From the NCBI RefSeq assembly GCF_014679505.1, contig NZ_CP061474.1, positions 1 to 64,000 of the forward strand: a stretch of 64,000 bases of DNA, written 5' to 3'. Positions 1 through 9,061 of this stretch are shown here, piece by piece (the first letter of the stretch is position 1; every line of letters begins with the position of its first letter). This stretch comes from Geobacillus sp. 46C-IIa. Its GTDB lineage: Bacteria > Bacillota > Bacilli > Bacillales > Anoxybacillaceae. Below the pieces are notes generated by a model. It saw nothing but the letters and a program-made list of their open reading frames with translations, was not told the DNA's origin and did no database searches. The translations under genes and the position numbers were made by a program.

Positions 1-155
1 AACCGGGTTCGTACGTGCCGGTTAAGGAAACGGTGCGCGGCTTTAAAGAAATTTTGGAGGGCAAATACGACCACCTTCCGGAAGATGCGTTCCGCTTAGT
101 CGGCCGCATTGAAGAAGTTGTCGAAAAAGCGAAAGCGATGGGTGTCGAAGTGTGA
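1..155 (+). CDS. atpD: F1 ATP synthase beta subunit, C-terminal end (partial)
   Basis: The first 155 bases encode the last 50 or so residues of the catalytic beta subunit of F1-ATPase; the start lies outside the window. The frame reads [20 protein letters not shown] and ends in KAMGVEV, which matches the C-terminal helical domain of Bacillaceae AtpD. The next gene is atpC, 21 bases downstream, as in the standard atp operon (atpIBEFHAGDC). Identification rests on the residual peptide plus this context. Confidence 0.95.
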   Translation, partial: PGSYVPVKETVRGFKEILEGKYDHLPEDAFRLVGRIEEVVEKAKAMGVEV

Positions 156-576
<421 letters not shown>

Positions 577-606
577 GCAGAGAAGCAAACGCTTCTCTGC
601 TTTTTA
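577..606 (+). terminator. Rho-independent terminator of the atp operon
   Basis: An 11-bp stem AGCAGAGAAGC / GCTTCTCTGCT closes a 4-base AAAC loop and is followed by TTTTTATT. It begins right after the atpC stop codon and separates the atp and nuo operons. Confidence 0.93.
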
Positions 607-840
607 TTATCCTAAACCGAGCAGATTCCCACTTCTACGCGTGAGCGTAGGCGGCGTCAGTGTTTGGTGAAAACTCGACACGAACCATCGCATTGGGCAT
701 CAAGGGGCCTGTCGGGGCCTGATTCGCCTTGGACCGAGTGGGGAGGAAGCACGCTGTTTGCGCCTGGCGCGTCAATCGAACAAGGTCTGGCTGCGTTTCG
801 CGGCTTCCTACAGTGTTGGCAGTGATAACCCGAAGTTTTG
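607..840. other. Intergenic stretch between atp terminator and nuo promoter
   Basis: About 230 GC-rich bases hold no ORF with a convincing ribosome binding site. Short open stretches on the minus strand lack any recognisable domain. I see no gene, tRNA or clear hairpin here. Confidence 0.5.
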
Positions 841-869
841 CTGACACGGCTGGATATAAATGTTATAAT
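841..869 (+). promoter_or_regulatory. Sigma-A type promoter of the nuo operon
   Basis: CTGACA at 841-846 and a perfect TATAAT at 864-869 are separated by 17 bases, a near-consensus vegetative promoter. It lies 77 bases before the nuoA start and after the atp terminator, so the nuo genes are probably transcribed as an independent operon. Confidence 0.75.
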
Positions 870-945
870 GAAATCGAAGGAATTGTTTAAAAATTTCATC
901 ATTAACATCATACGTATGTAGTAAACCGGGAAGGAGGCGAGCTGG

Positions 946-1314
946 TTGAGCAACATTTATGCCAACAGTTATTTGATTGTTTTCGTCTTTCTTTGCCTCG
1001 GGGTGCTGTTGCCGATCGGGGCGCTTACGGCTGGACGATGGCTGCGGCCGCACGTGCCGGACGAGGTGAAGGCGACGACTTATGAAAGCGGTAACATTCC
1101 GTTTCATGACTCGCGCATCCAGTTCCAAGTCCGCTATTACTTATTTGCCTTGTTATTTGTCATTTTTGATGTGGAGACGGTGTTTTTATACCCGTGGGCG
1201 GTCGTCTATGATCAACTCGGCTTGTTTGCTTTAGTGGAAATGATCATTTTCATCGTTTTGCTTGCCATTGGCCTCATTTATGCCTGGAAAAAGAAGGTGT
1301 TACGATGGATGTAA
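946..1314 (+). CDS. nuoA: NADH-quinone oxidoreductase subunit A
   Basis: NuoA is a small membrane subunit of respiratory complex I located at the junction of the peripheral and membrane arms. The 122-residue product has three hydrophobic segments (about residues 8-30, 63-83 and 92-114). It carries the conserved loop [15 protein letters not shown] and the acidic [12 protein letters not shown] motif. I chose the TTG at 946 because it sits 7-8 bases after the AAGGAGG ribosome binding site. The end overlaps the nuoB start by 10 bases, which indicates tight co-translation. It is the first gene of an 11-gene nuo operon. Confidence 0.95.
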   Translation: MSNIYANSYLIVFVFLCLGVLLPIGALTAGRWLRPHVPDEVKATTYESGNIPFHDSRIQFQVRYYLFALLFVIFDVETVFLYPWAVVYDQLGLFALVEMIIFIVLLAIGLIYAWKKKVLRWM

Positions 1315-1779
1315 AATGGGATGGCTTGACGTTTGCTGAGATGGAAGAAGTAAAGCGAAACGTGTTTTTTACAACGCTGGAACAGTTAAAAGGATGGGCG
1401 CGAAGCAACTCGCTCTGGCCGCTGACGTTCGGCCTCGCCTGTTGCGCGATTGAGATGATGGCCGTCGGCGGCGCCCATTATGACCTTGACCGGTTCGGTT
1501 CATTTTTCCGCGCCTCGCCGCGGCAATCAGACGTCATGATCGTCTCCGGAACGGTGACGGGCGCCGGAGCCAAAATGGGTGATCGCCATGGGGTCGTGCG
1601 CGACGGCGGGCGGACCGTACGTCAAATCGTACAGCGTCGTGAAAGGGGTTGACCAAATTGTCCCGGTCGACGTGTACATACCTGGCTGTCCGCCGAACCC
1701 TGCGGCGCTGATTTACGGCATTCATAAATTAAAAGAAAAAATTCGTCTGGAAGCCAAAACAGGGAAGAAGGTGTTGTAA
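1305..1779 (+). pseudogene. nuoB: NADH-quinone oxidoreductase subunit B, internal loss and frameshift
   Basis: NuoB holds the N2 iron-sulfur cluster that passes electrons to quinone. All four expected cluster cysteines are visible: the CC pair at residues 46-47 (LACCAIEMM), one in GSCATAGG and one in PGCPPNP. The gene does not read through. After SGTVT at about position 1560 the sequence jumps to [12 protein letters not shown] in another frame. Compared with the family, about 15 residues (KKMAPIVRRLYDQMP-like) are replaced by 7 bases, a net loss of about 38 bases. Restoring them gives about 170 residues, normal for NuoB. This is larger than a homopolymer error, so it is either a real deletion or a local misassembly. 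As given, the product would be truncated. Confidence 0.85.
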
Positions 1780-1782
1780 CCG

Positions 1783-3726
1783 ATGGATGAGGAAAAAGAT
1801 TTGGCCCAGCGAAAAAAGAAGCAGCCGAGCGGGCGAAACAGCTGGCGCGTGAACGGCTGGCCGCCAAGCGGGCGGCCGAACAGGCCAAGTCGACCGCTAA
1901 CCACGGCGGCGCTCCAGACAGCGATTTGAAAACGCCTTCGGATTCGCCCACCCGCCCGGCAAAGGAAGAGTCGGGCGCGACACAGCCGACATCAGCTGAA
2001 GACATCGCCTTAGCGAAAAACGGGCCGCTGAAGAGGCGCGAGCGAAGGCGGCTGAACTGCGTCGGCAGCGCGAGGCGTCGGCGTCAGGAGGGGCGTCGGG
2101 CGACGACCTCGAGGCGGCGAAGAGAAAAGCGGCGGAAGAGGCGCGAGCGAAGGCGGCTGAACTGCGTCGGCAGCGTGAGGCGTCGGGAGGGGCGTCGGGC
2201 GACGACCTCGAGGCGGCGAAGAGAAAAGCGGCGGAAGAGGCGCGAGCGAAGGCGGCTGAACTGCGTCGGCAGCGTGAGGCGTCGGGAGGGGCGTCGGGCG
2301 ACGACCTCGAGGCGGCGAAGAGAAAAGCGGCGGAAGAGGCGCGAGCGAAGGCGGCGGAACTGCGTCGGCAGCGTGAGGCGTCGGGAGGGGCGTCGGGCGA
2401 CGACCTCGAAGCGGCGAAGAGAAAAGCGGCGGAAGAGGCGCGAGCGAAGGCGGCGGAACTGCGTCGGCAGCGCGAGGCGTCGGCGTCAGGAGGGGCGTCG
2501 GGCGACGACCTCGAGGCGGCGAAGAGAAAAGCGGCGGAAGAAGCGCGGGCGAAGGCGGCGGAACTGCGTCGGCAGCGTGAGGCGTCGGCGTCGGGAGGGG
2601 CGTCGGGCGACGACCTCGAGGCGGCGAAGAGAAAAGCGGCGGAAGAAGCGCGAGCGAAGGCGGCGGAACTGCGTCGGCAGCGTGAGGCGTCGGCGTCGGG
2701 AGGGGCGTCGGGCGACGACCTCGAGGCGGCGAAGAGAAAAGCGGCGGAAGAAGCGCGAGCGAAGGCGGCGGAACTGCGTCGGCAGCGCGAGGCGTCGGCG
2801 TCGGGAGGGGCGTCGGGCGACGATCTCGAGGCGGCGAAAAGAAAAGCGGCGGAAGAAGCGCGAGCGAAGGCGGCGGAACTGCGTCGGCAGCGCGAGGCGT
2901 CGGCGTCGGGAGGGGCGTCGGAAGATGACCTCGAGTTAGCGAAGAAAAAGGCTGCCGCGGCGGCTAAGGCGAAGGCTGAGGCGTTGGCTAAACAAAAGGC
3001 AGCTGAAGCGGCGGGAAGCGACGACGAGCTGGCGAAGCAAAAGCGGCAGCGGCCGCGAAGGCGAAAGCTGCGGCCGCGGCGAAGGCGCGGGCTGCCGCCA
3101 TGGCGAAGCAGCAAGGCGGCGCCGCCGATGATGACGCGGCGAAACAGAAGGCAGCGGCCGCGGCGAAGGCAAAAGCAGCAGCCGCCGCCCGGGCGAAGGC
3201 GAAAGCCGCTGGCGCCGACGGCGGAACGGAACCGCCGTCTTCTCCGTCGCCGAACGATCCACTGCTGCAAAAATATGTCCGCGTCATTGAGGAACATCTC
3301 GGGCCGGATGTGCTCGAAGACGCCTATATCAACCGGCTGGCGAAAGATGTGCCGACGCTTGTTGTCAGCAAAGCAGCGTACTACAAGGTGGCCGAGTTTT
3401 TGAAACACAATGAGCAGCTCCGGTTTGATTATTTGTCTGAGCTGCACGGAACCGATTTTCAAACGCATATGGAAGTGTACGTCCACTTGTATTCGTATCC
3501 GAACCGGCAGCCGGTGGCGCTCAAAGTGAAAATCGAGCGCGACAACCCGGAAGTCGATTCGCTCGTCCCGCTTTGGCCAGGGGCGAACTGGCCGGAATGC
3601 GAAGCGTACGATTTGCTTGGCATCCGATTCCGCGGCCACCCGAACTTAATCCGCATCTTCCTAGGGGAGCAATGGGTCGGGCATCCGCTGCGCAAAGATT
3701 ACGAGCCGTATGATGCGGAGGTGTAA
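1783..3726 (+). CDS. nuoC: NADH-quinone oxidoreductase subunit C with long repetitive N-terminal extension, frameshifted as given
   Basis: NuoC (30-kDa subunit) belongs to the Q module of complex I. The family domain is the last 160 or so residues, from about 3240 (PNDPLLQKYVRVIEEHLGPD) to a conserved C-terminus (GHPLRKDYEPYDAEV). Upstream lies an Ala/Lys/Glu/Arg-rich extension of about 480 residues with nine near-identical repeats. Three one-base losses, all in A runs (near 1823, 2017 and 3040), break the frame. Adding three A residues restores one frame of about 648 codons from ATG 1783, which begins MDEEKDLAQRKK. The start follows nuoB by three bases. An N-terminal charged extension is known in Geobacillus NuoC; its role is not known to me. 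It is probably helical, possibly coiled-coil, and cytoplasmic. Confidence 0.85.
2030..2940 (+). repeat. Nine in-frame tandem repeats of 99 or 105 bp inside nuoC
   Basis: The landmark CTGCGTCGGCAG recurs at 2057, 2162, 2261, 2360, 2459, 2564, 2669, 2774 and 2879. The periods are 105, 99, 99, 99, 105, 105, 105 and 105 bases, all multiples of three. Each unit encodes 33 or 35 residues containing ARAKAAELRRQREAS, then GGASGDDLEAAKRKAAEE. The two-residue difference is an AS insertion. Copies are nearly identical at DNA level, which suggests recent expansion or gene conversion. Because every unit is a multiple of three and GC-rich, several frames on both strands stay open across it. Confidence 0.95.
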
Positions 3727-3729
3727 ACG

Positions 3730-4830
3730 ATGCTGCGCACAGAAGAGATGATTTTAAACGTCGGCCCCCAGCACCCGAGCACGCACGGGGTGTTTCGCCT
3801 CATTTTAACAATTGACGGTGAAATCATCCAAGAGGCGACGCCGGTCATCGGCTACTTGCACCGCGGGACGGAGAAAATCGCCGAAGGGCTGCAATATACG
3901 CAAATCATCCCGTACACCGACCGGATGGACTATTTGTCAGCGATGACGAACAACTATGTGCTTTGCCATGCGGTCGAAACGATGATGGGCATTGAAGTGC
4001 CGGAGCGGGCCGAATATTTGCGCGTTCTCGCCATGGAGCTTGGGCGGATCGCCAGCCATCTCGTCTGGTGGGGGACGTACTTGCTTGACCTCGGCGCGAC
4101 GAGTCCGTTTTTGTACGCGTTCCGCGAGCGGGAAATGATTATTAATCTATTAAATGAGCTGTCTGGAGCGCGGCTGACGTTCAACTATATGCGCATTGGC
4201 GGCGTCAAGTGGGATGCGCCGGACGGCTGGATCGACAAAGTGAAACAGTTTGTCCCGTACATGCGGGAAAAACTCGCCGGCTACCATGACCTTGTCACCG
4301 GCAACGAGATTTTCCGCGAACGCGTCACCGGTGTCGGGCGGTATACGAAAGAAGAGGCGATCAGCTATTCGTTAAGCGGGGTCAACTTGCGGTCGACCGG
4401 CGTCAAATGGGATTTGCGCAAAGATGAGCCGTATTCGATCTATGACCGGTTTGATTTCGATGTGCCGGTGCGCGAGGGCGGCGACTGTCTTGCTCGCTAC
4501 GAATGCCGGATGGCGGAAATTGAACAGTCGCTTCGCATTATTGAACAGGCGTGCGAACAGTTTCCGGCCGACGGGCCGATCATGGGAAAAGTGCCGCGCA
4601 TCATCAAAGCGCCGCCCGGCGAGACGTTTGTCCGCATCGAAGCGCCGCGCGGCGAGATCGGCTGCTATATTGCGAGCGACGGCAAAAAAGAGCCGTACCG
4701 TCTCAAATTCCGGCGCCCATCGTTTTACAACTTGCAAATACTCCCGAAGCTGCTGAAAGGAGAAAATTTGGCCAACGTCATCGCCATTCTCGGATCGATT
4801 GACATTGTGCTCGGGGAGGTCGACGGATAA
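3730..4830 (+). CDS. nuoD: NADH-quinone oxidoreductase subunit D
   Basis: NuoD (49-kDa subunit) forms the quinone-binding cavity with NuoB. The 366-residue product has the diagnostic HPSTHGVFR at residues 15-23, followed by GYLHRGTEK; the histidine of the first motif is known to take part in quinone binding. The C-terminus ends with the conserved ILGSIDIVLGEVDG. The length is that of a stand-alone NuoD, not a NuoCD fusion. It starts three bases after nuoC and its stop overlaps the nuoH start, so the operon is continuous. Confidence 0.97.
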   Translation: MLRTEEMILNVGPQHPSTHGVFRLILTIDGEIIQEATPVIGYLHRGTEKIAEGLQYTQIIPYTDRMDYLSAMTNNYVLCHAVETMMGIEVPERAEYLRVLAMELGRIASHLVWWGTYLLDLGATSPFLYAFREREMIINLLNELSGARLTFNYMRIGGVKWDAPDGWIDKVKQFVPYMREKLAGYHDLVTGNEIFRERVTGVGRYTKEEAISYSLSGVNLRSTGVKWDLRKDEPYSIYDRFDFDVPVREGGDCLARYECRMAEIEQSLRIIEQACEQFPADGPIMGKVPRIIKAPPGETFVRIEAPRGEIGCYIASDGKKEPYRLKFRRPSFYNLQILPKLLKGENLANVIAILGSIDIVLGEVDG

Positions 4831-5828
4831 TGGAACAATGGCTCGAATCGGCGCCAAGCTGGACGAATGTCGCCGTCTTTTTCGGGCTCGGGGCGCTTTT
4901 GCTGGCGGTCGTGCTCGGGTTCGTCACATACGGCATTTTAGCGGAACGGAAAGTGATGGGATTTATGCAAGGGCGCATCGGCCCGAACCAAGTCGGCGGC
5001 CGTTTTGGATTGCTCCAAACGGTCGCTGACGTATTGAAGCTGCTGTTGAAGGAAGATACGATTCCGAAAGCGGCTGACCGACCGCTGTACGTGCTGGCGC
5101 CGATCATCGCCTTTACGCCGTCATTTATGGTGCTGGCGGTGCTGCCGTTTACCGACGCGTTCCGGTTTGCTGATATCGGTGTGGGCCTGCTGTACTATAT
5201 TGCGGTTTCCGGCTTAACGACGATCGGCGTTGTCGCCGGCGGCTGGGCATCGAACAACAAATACGCCCTGCTTGGCGGCATGCGCGCGGCAGCGCAAATG
5301 ATTTCGTACGAAATTCCGCTCGTCATGTCAGCGCTCGGCGTCGTGCTCTTAGCCGGAAGCATGAACTTAGTCGACATTGTCAACGCACAACAAGACATAT
5401 GGTTCATTTTTGCCCAGCCGCTTGCGTTTTTGATTTTCCTTGTCGCTGCGGTGGCTGAATTGAACCGGACGCCATTTGACTTGCCGGAGGCGGAGTCCGA
5501 GCTTGTCGCCGGATTTCACGTCGAATATTCCGGATTCCGCTGGGCGTTCTTTATGCTCGCCGAGTATGTGTATTTGTTTGCGATGGCGGCCTTGACGACG
5601 ATTTTGTTTTTGGGCGGCTGGCACCCGGTTGCGTTTCTTGGCTGGATTCCCGGCGCAGTCTGGTTTGCGCTCAAGTTTTGCGCCATCGTCTTTGTCCTCA
5701 TCTGGTTTCGCGCGACGTTCCCGCGCGTGCGCGCTGATCAGCTGATGGAGTTTGCTTGGAAAGTGCTGCTCCCGCTTTCGCTCGTCAACATCGTGTTGAC
5801 GGCCGTGATAAAATCGTTGTTCTTCTAG
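4830..5828 (+). CDS. nuoH: NADH-quinone oxidoreductase subunit H
   Basis: NuoH is the membrane subunit that joins the quinone site to the proton-pumping arm. The 332-residue product has about eight hydrophobic helices. Conserved family motifs are ERKVMGFMQGRIGPN in the first cytoplasmic loop and ELNRTPFDLPEAESELVAGF in the fifth. The ATG overlaps the nuoD stop (TAATGG). A 116-base gap with no gene separates it from nuoI. Confidence 0.97.
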   Translation: MEQWLESAPSWTNVAVFFGLGALLLAVVLGFVTYGILAERKVMGFMQGRIGPNQVGGRFGLLQTVADVLKLLLKEDTIPKAADRPLYVLAPIIAFTPSFMVLAVLPFTDAFRFADIGVGLLYYIAVSGLTTIGVVAGGWASNNKYALLGGMRAAAQMISYEIPLVMSALGVVLLAGSMNLVDIVNAQQDIWFIFAQPLAFLIFLVAAVAELNRTPFDLPEAESELVAGFHVEYSGFRWAFFMLAEYVYLFAMAALTTILFLGGWHPVAFLGWIPGAVWFALKFCAIVFVLIWFRATFPRVRADQLMEFAWKVLLPLSLVNIVLTAVIKSLFF

Positions 5829-5944
5829 AAGAAACGAGGCGCCCGCCTGGCTGGGAGGCGGCCGCTATCCATAAGCAAGGCTTCTTTATTCAAGGAAAGA
5901 GGCCGTGCCGGAACGTCATTTTTCCCACGAGAGGGGTTGGACGG

Positions 5945-6363
5945 ATGATCGGGTTAGTGAAAGGATTAGCGTATACGTTAAAAGAGTTGACGCGCGAAAA
6001 GGTGACGTACGATTACCCGCACGAGCCGCTCCCGCTCCCGGACCGGTTTCGCGGCATCCAAAAGTTTTATCCGGAAAAATGCATCGTCTGCAATCAATGC
6101 ATGAACATTTGTCCGACGGAATGCATCCAGCTGACCGGGAAAAACATCCCGATCCGACGAAAAAAGGGAAAGTGATTGAGACGTACAACATTAACTTTGA
6201 AATTTGCATTTTATGCGATTTATGCACGGAAGTCTGTCCGACGGAAGCGATTGTCATGACGAACAACTTCGAACTCGCTGAATACAGCCGCGATGCCCTC
6301 TACAAAGATTTGACTTGGCTCGATGAAAATGACACGAACGTAAGAAGGGAGAATAAGCCGTGA
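5945..6363 (+). CDS. nuoI: NADH-quinone oxidoreductase subunit I, frameshifted as given
   Basis: NuoI carries the two 4Fe-4S clusters N6a and N6b. Both binding motifs are present: CIVCNQCMNICPTEC in the first frame and CILCDLCTEVCPTE in the second. The frame changes between them, in the A run after CIQLTGK near 6140; one A added restores reading into HPDPTKKGKVIETYNINF. The corrected protein is about 139 residues, normal for the family. The ATG at 5945 follows GAGAGGGGTTGG. The stop overlaps the GTG start of nuoJ (GTGA). A sequencing error is the simplest reading. Confidence 0.9.
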
Positions 6364-6881
6364 GCGGAACTGACATTGCTTTTTTCCTGCTCGCCCTTGC
6401 GGCCATTGCCGGCGGGGTGACGATGCTTCAACTGACGAATGTCGTTCACATGGTCATCGCCCTCGTCATGACGTTTTTAGGCATCGCCGGGCTGTACGTC
6501 CTTCTTTCCGCCGAGTTTGTCGCCGTTGTTCAAGTGCTTATTTATTCCGGAGCCATCACGATCATTATGCTGTTTGCGATCATGCTGACGCGTCATCACG
6601 CCGACGACAAGGAGCGTCAAACGACAGGCGGCGTTTGGCATAAAGCGGTTGCCGCCATCTCTGTCCTCGCCTTTGGCCTTGCCGTTTACTTCGGCATCCG
6701 CCGCCTCGATTTCGGCGCCGATGGCAGCGCGCTTCCGGCTGATAACGTGAGGGAGATCGGCAAATGGTTGTATTCGTATTATACGATCCCGTTTGAAATC
6801 GTGTCCGTCATTTTGCTTGTCGCCTTGATCGGGGCGATTGTGCTGGCGAGAAAAGACGGCAAGGAGGCGGAAGACGAATGA
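6360..6881 (+). CDS. nuoJ: NADH-quinone oxidoreductase subunit J
   Basis: NuoJ is a membrane-arm subunit of complex I near the quinone module. The 173-residue product has five hydrophobic segments and the typical stretch [20 protein letters not shown] in the third. Translation probably starts at GTG 6360, which overlaps the nuoI stop. The stop overlaps the nuoK ATG (ATGA), again showing translational coupling. Confidence 0.96.
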   Translation: MSGTDIAFFLLALAAIAGGVTMLQLTNVVHMVIALVMTFLGIAGLYVLLSAEFVAVVQVLIYSGAITIIMLFAIMLTRHHADDKERQTTGGVWHKAVAAISVLAFGLAVYFGIRRLDFGADGSALPADNVREIGKWLYSYYTIPFEIVSVILLVALIGAIVLARKDGKEAEDE

Positions 6882-7183
6882 CATTATCGGCTTATTTGGC
6901 GTTGGCGCTCATCTTGTTTTGCATCGGGCTGTACGGGGCGCTCACGAAGCGAAATACGGTCATTGTCCTCATTTGTATCGAACTGATGTTAAATGCGGTC
7001 AACATCAATTTCGTCGCTTTTGCCAAATATGGCGCCCATCCCGGCGTTCACGGGCACGTGTTCGCGCTGTTTGCGATCGCCGTAGCGGCAGCGGAGGCGG
7101 CTGTCGGCTTGGCAACGCTCATCGCCTTTTATCGCAACCGCAAAACGGTTCAAGTCGATGAAGCCAACTCATTGAAACATTAG
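6878..7183 (+). CDS. nuoK: NADH-quinone oxidoreductase subunit K
   Basis: NuoK is a small antiporter-like subunit with three helices. The 101-residue product has the two conserved membrane glutamates, in [15 protein letters not shown] and in [10 protein letters not shown], which belong to the proton path in the family. Its length is typical. It overlaps nuoJ by four bases and precedes nuoL by 18 bases. Confidence 0.97.
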   Translation: MTLSAYLALALILFCIGLYGALTKRNTVIVLICIELMLNAVNINFVAFAKYGAHPGVHGHVFALFAIAVAAAEAAVGLATLIAFYRNRKTVQVDEANSLKH

Positions 7184-7201
7184 AAAAGGGGATGGGGAAA
7201 G

Positions 7202-9061
7202 ATGATGAACCTGGCTTGGGTTGTGCCGCTGTTCCCGCTTTGTTCGTTTGCTTTGCTGCTGTTGTTCGGGCGGAAATGGAAGAAAGCGAGCGCCTATGTC
7301 GGCATCGCTGCCACGCTGCTGTCGTTGCTTGCGGCGCTCGGCGTATTAGCCGGCCGCTTTGGCGGAGCGACGCATGAAGCGAACTGGACATGGATGCAGA
7401 TCGGTGACGTCACGTTGACGGTCGGGTTTTCCGTTACAGCGTTAAACGCATGGATGCTCGTCGTCGTCGCTTTTGTCAGCTGGCTCGTCCACATTTATTC
7501 GCAAGGCTATATGGCCGGGGATGAGCGGTTTTCGACGTTTTATGCGTATTTAGGGTTGTTTACCTTTGCCATGCTTGGGCTTGTGCTGTCGCCGAACTTG
7601 CTGCAGGCGTACATCTTTTGGGAGCTCGTCGGGCTCGGGTCGTTTTTGCTGATCGGGTTTTACTTCTACAAAGAAGAAGCAAAAGCGGCCGCGAAAAAGG
7701 CGTTTATTATGACGCGCATCGGCGATGTCGGCTTTTTTATCGGCATGCTGCTCTTGTTTTGGCAGACGAAAAGCTTTGATTATGACGACATTTTCCGCGC
7801 CGTTGGCGATGGCACGCTGTCGCCCGGCATGACGACATTGACGGCCATCCTCATTTTCATCGGCGCCATCGGCAAGTCCGGGCAGTTCCCGCTCCATACG
7901 TGGCTCCCGGATGCGATGGAAGGTCCGACACCCGTGTCGGCGCTCATCCACGCCGCGACGATGGTGGCGGCCGGGGTGTACCTCGTAGCGGCGCTGTTCC
8001 CGCTCTATGAGGCAAGCGAGGCTGCTATGATGACCGTGGCGGTGATCGGCGGGGTGACGGCGATTTTCGCCGCGACGATCGGCTTGGTGCAGACGGACAT
8101 TAAACGTGTCCTCGCCTATTCGACGATCAGCCAGCTCGGCTATATGATGCTTGCGCTCGGCTCGGGCAGCTATGTCGCCGCCATCTTCCATTTAACGACG
8201 CACGCCTTTTTCAAAGCGTTGCTCTTTTTGGCCGCCGGCAGCGTCATTCACGCTGTCCATACGCAAAACATTGAGGAAATGGGCGGGCTTTGGCGGCGGA
8301 TGCCGTGGACCGCGCCGCTGTTTCTTGTCGGGGCGCTGTCGATCAGCGGGGTTCCGCTGTTTGCCGGCTTTTTCAGCAAGGATGAAATTTTGGCCGCCGC
8401 TTGGATGAACGGGTCGGTCGAGCTCTTTTGGCTGGCGGTCGCCGCGGCGCTGTTGACGTCATTTTACATGTTCCGGCTCTTTTTCCTCGTTTTCGCCGGT
8501 GAGGCGCGCCATCGCCATGATGGAGACGCTCATGAAGCGCCGATGTCGATGGTCGGGCCGATGGTCGTGCTCGGCGTACTATCGGTCGCTGCCGGGTACA
8601 TTCAAACCCCTTGGTTTGGCTCGTTTCTCGGCGAGTGGCTGACCGACGGGACGTACCATCATGAAGCGGCGCCAGGATGGATCGCTGTTGTGGCGACGAT
8701 CGTGTCGCTTGCGGGAATTCTCCTTGCCTGGCTCATGTACGGAAAGCGGACCGTGCCGCGCGACTGGTTGTCCGCGCGTGCGCCGCACGGGTACGAATTG
8801 TTGCGCCGCCACTATTACATTGACGACCTTTACCGGTGGACCGTTGTGGCGCTGGTGTCATTCATTAGCCGCCTGTTGGCGTATGTCGACCGTTACCTTG
8901 TCGAGGGGCTCGTTCGGCTTGTCACCGGAACGGTGAGCGCGGCCGCTTCCGCCGGATCGCGCGGGCAAAACGGGCAAGCGCAGACGTACGGGGCGGTGAC
9001 GGTGGCTGGATTGGCCATTTTGGTCGTCATCTTTGCGTTGACAGGGGGGGACTGGCTATGA
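7202..9061 (+). CDS. nuoL: NADH-quinone oxidoreductase subunit L
   Basis: NuoL is the distal proton-pumping, antiporter-like subunit. The 619-residue product has about 14-16 helices, the key glutamate in FWELVGLGSFLL and the lysine region GKSGQFPLHTWLPDAMEG. The TTHAFFKALLFLAAG helix is also typical. The long C-terminal part (after about residue 480) fits the lateral helix and final transmembrane helix. A purine-rich leader (AAAAGGGGATGGGG) precedes ATG 7202; ATG 7205 is an equal alternative. It overlaps nuoM by four bases. Confidence 0.97.
   Translation: MMNLAWVVPLFPLCSFALLLLFGRKWKKASAYVGIAATLLSLLAALGVLAGRFGGATHEANWTWMQIGDVTLTVGFSVTALNAWMLVVVAFVSWLVHIYSQGYMAGDERFSTFYAYLGLFTFAMLGLVLSPNLLQAYIFWELVGLGSFLLIGFYFYKEEAKAAAKKAFIMTRIGDVGFFIGMLLLFWQTKSFDYDDIFRAVGDGTLSPGMTTLTAILIFIGAIGKSGQFPLHTWLPDAMEGPTPVSALIHAATMVAAGVYLVAALFPLYEASEAAMMTVAVIGGVTAIFAATIGLVQTDIKRVLAYSTISQLGYMMLALGSGSYVAAIFHLTTHAFFKALLFLAAGSVIHAVHTQNIEEMGGLWRRMPWTAPLFLVGALSISGVPLFAGFFSKDEILAAAWMNGSVELFWLAVAAALLTSFYMFRLFFLVFAGEARHRHDGDAHEAPMSMVGPMVVLGVLSVAAGYIQTPWFGSFLGEWLTDGTYHHEAAPGWIAVVATIVSLAGILLAWLMYGKRTVPRDWLSARAPHGYELLRRHYYIDDLYRWTVVALVSFISRLLAYVDRYLVEGLVRLVTGTVSAAASAGSRGQNGQAQTYGAVTVAGLAILVVIFALTGGDWL

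Noticed and set aside
607..840. A possible tRNA or regulatory RNA before nuoA
   Set aside because: I found no cloverleaf, T-box or other known fold; only the promoter at 841-869 is supported.
1926..2939. A 337-codon Arg-rich frame on the plus strand
   Set aside because: It follows the uncorrected frame through the nuoC repeats. One-base repair of A runs gives a continuous NuoC with a normal C-terminal domain.
2030..2940. Regular repeats that might be a CRISPR array
   Set aside because: The units are contiguous and 99-105 bases long without unique spacers, and they code for protein in frame.
1897..3639. A 580-codon open frame on the minus strand, rich in Ala, Ser and Arg with repeats
   Set aside because: It is the antisense of the nuoC repeat. 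All units are multiples of three and GC-rich, so several frames remain open by chance; there is no start signal or known domain.
7550..8191. A 213-codon minus-strand frame
   Set aside because: It is fully antisense to nuoL, with His/Arg-rich composition and no ribosome binding site or domain.
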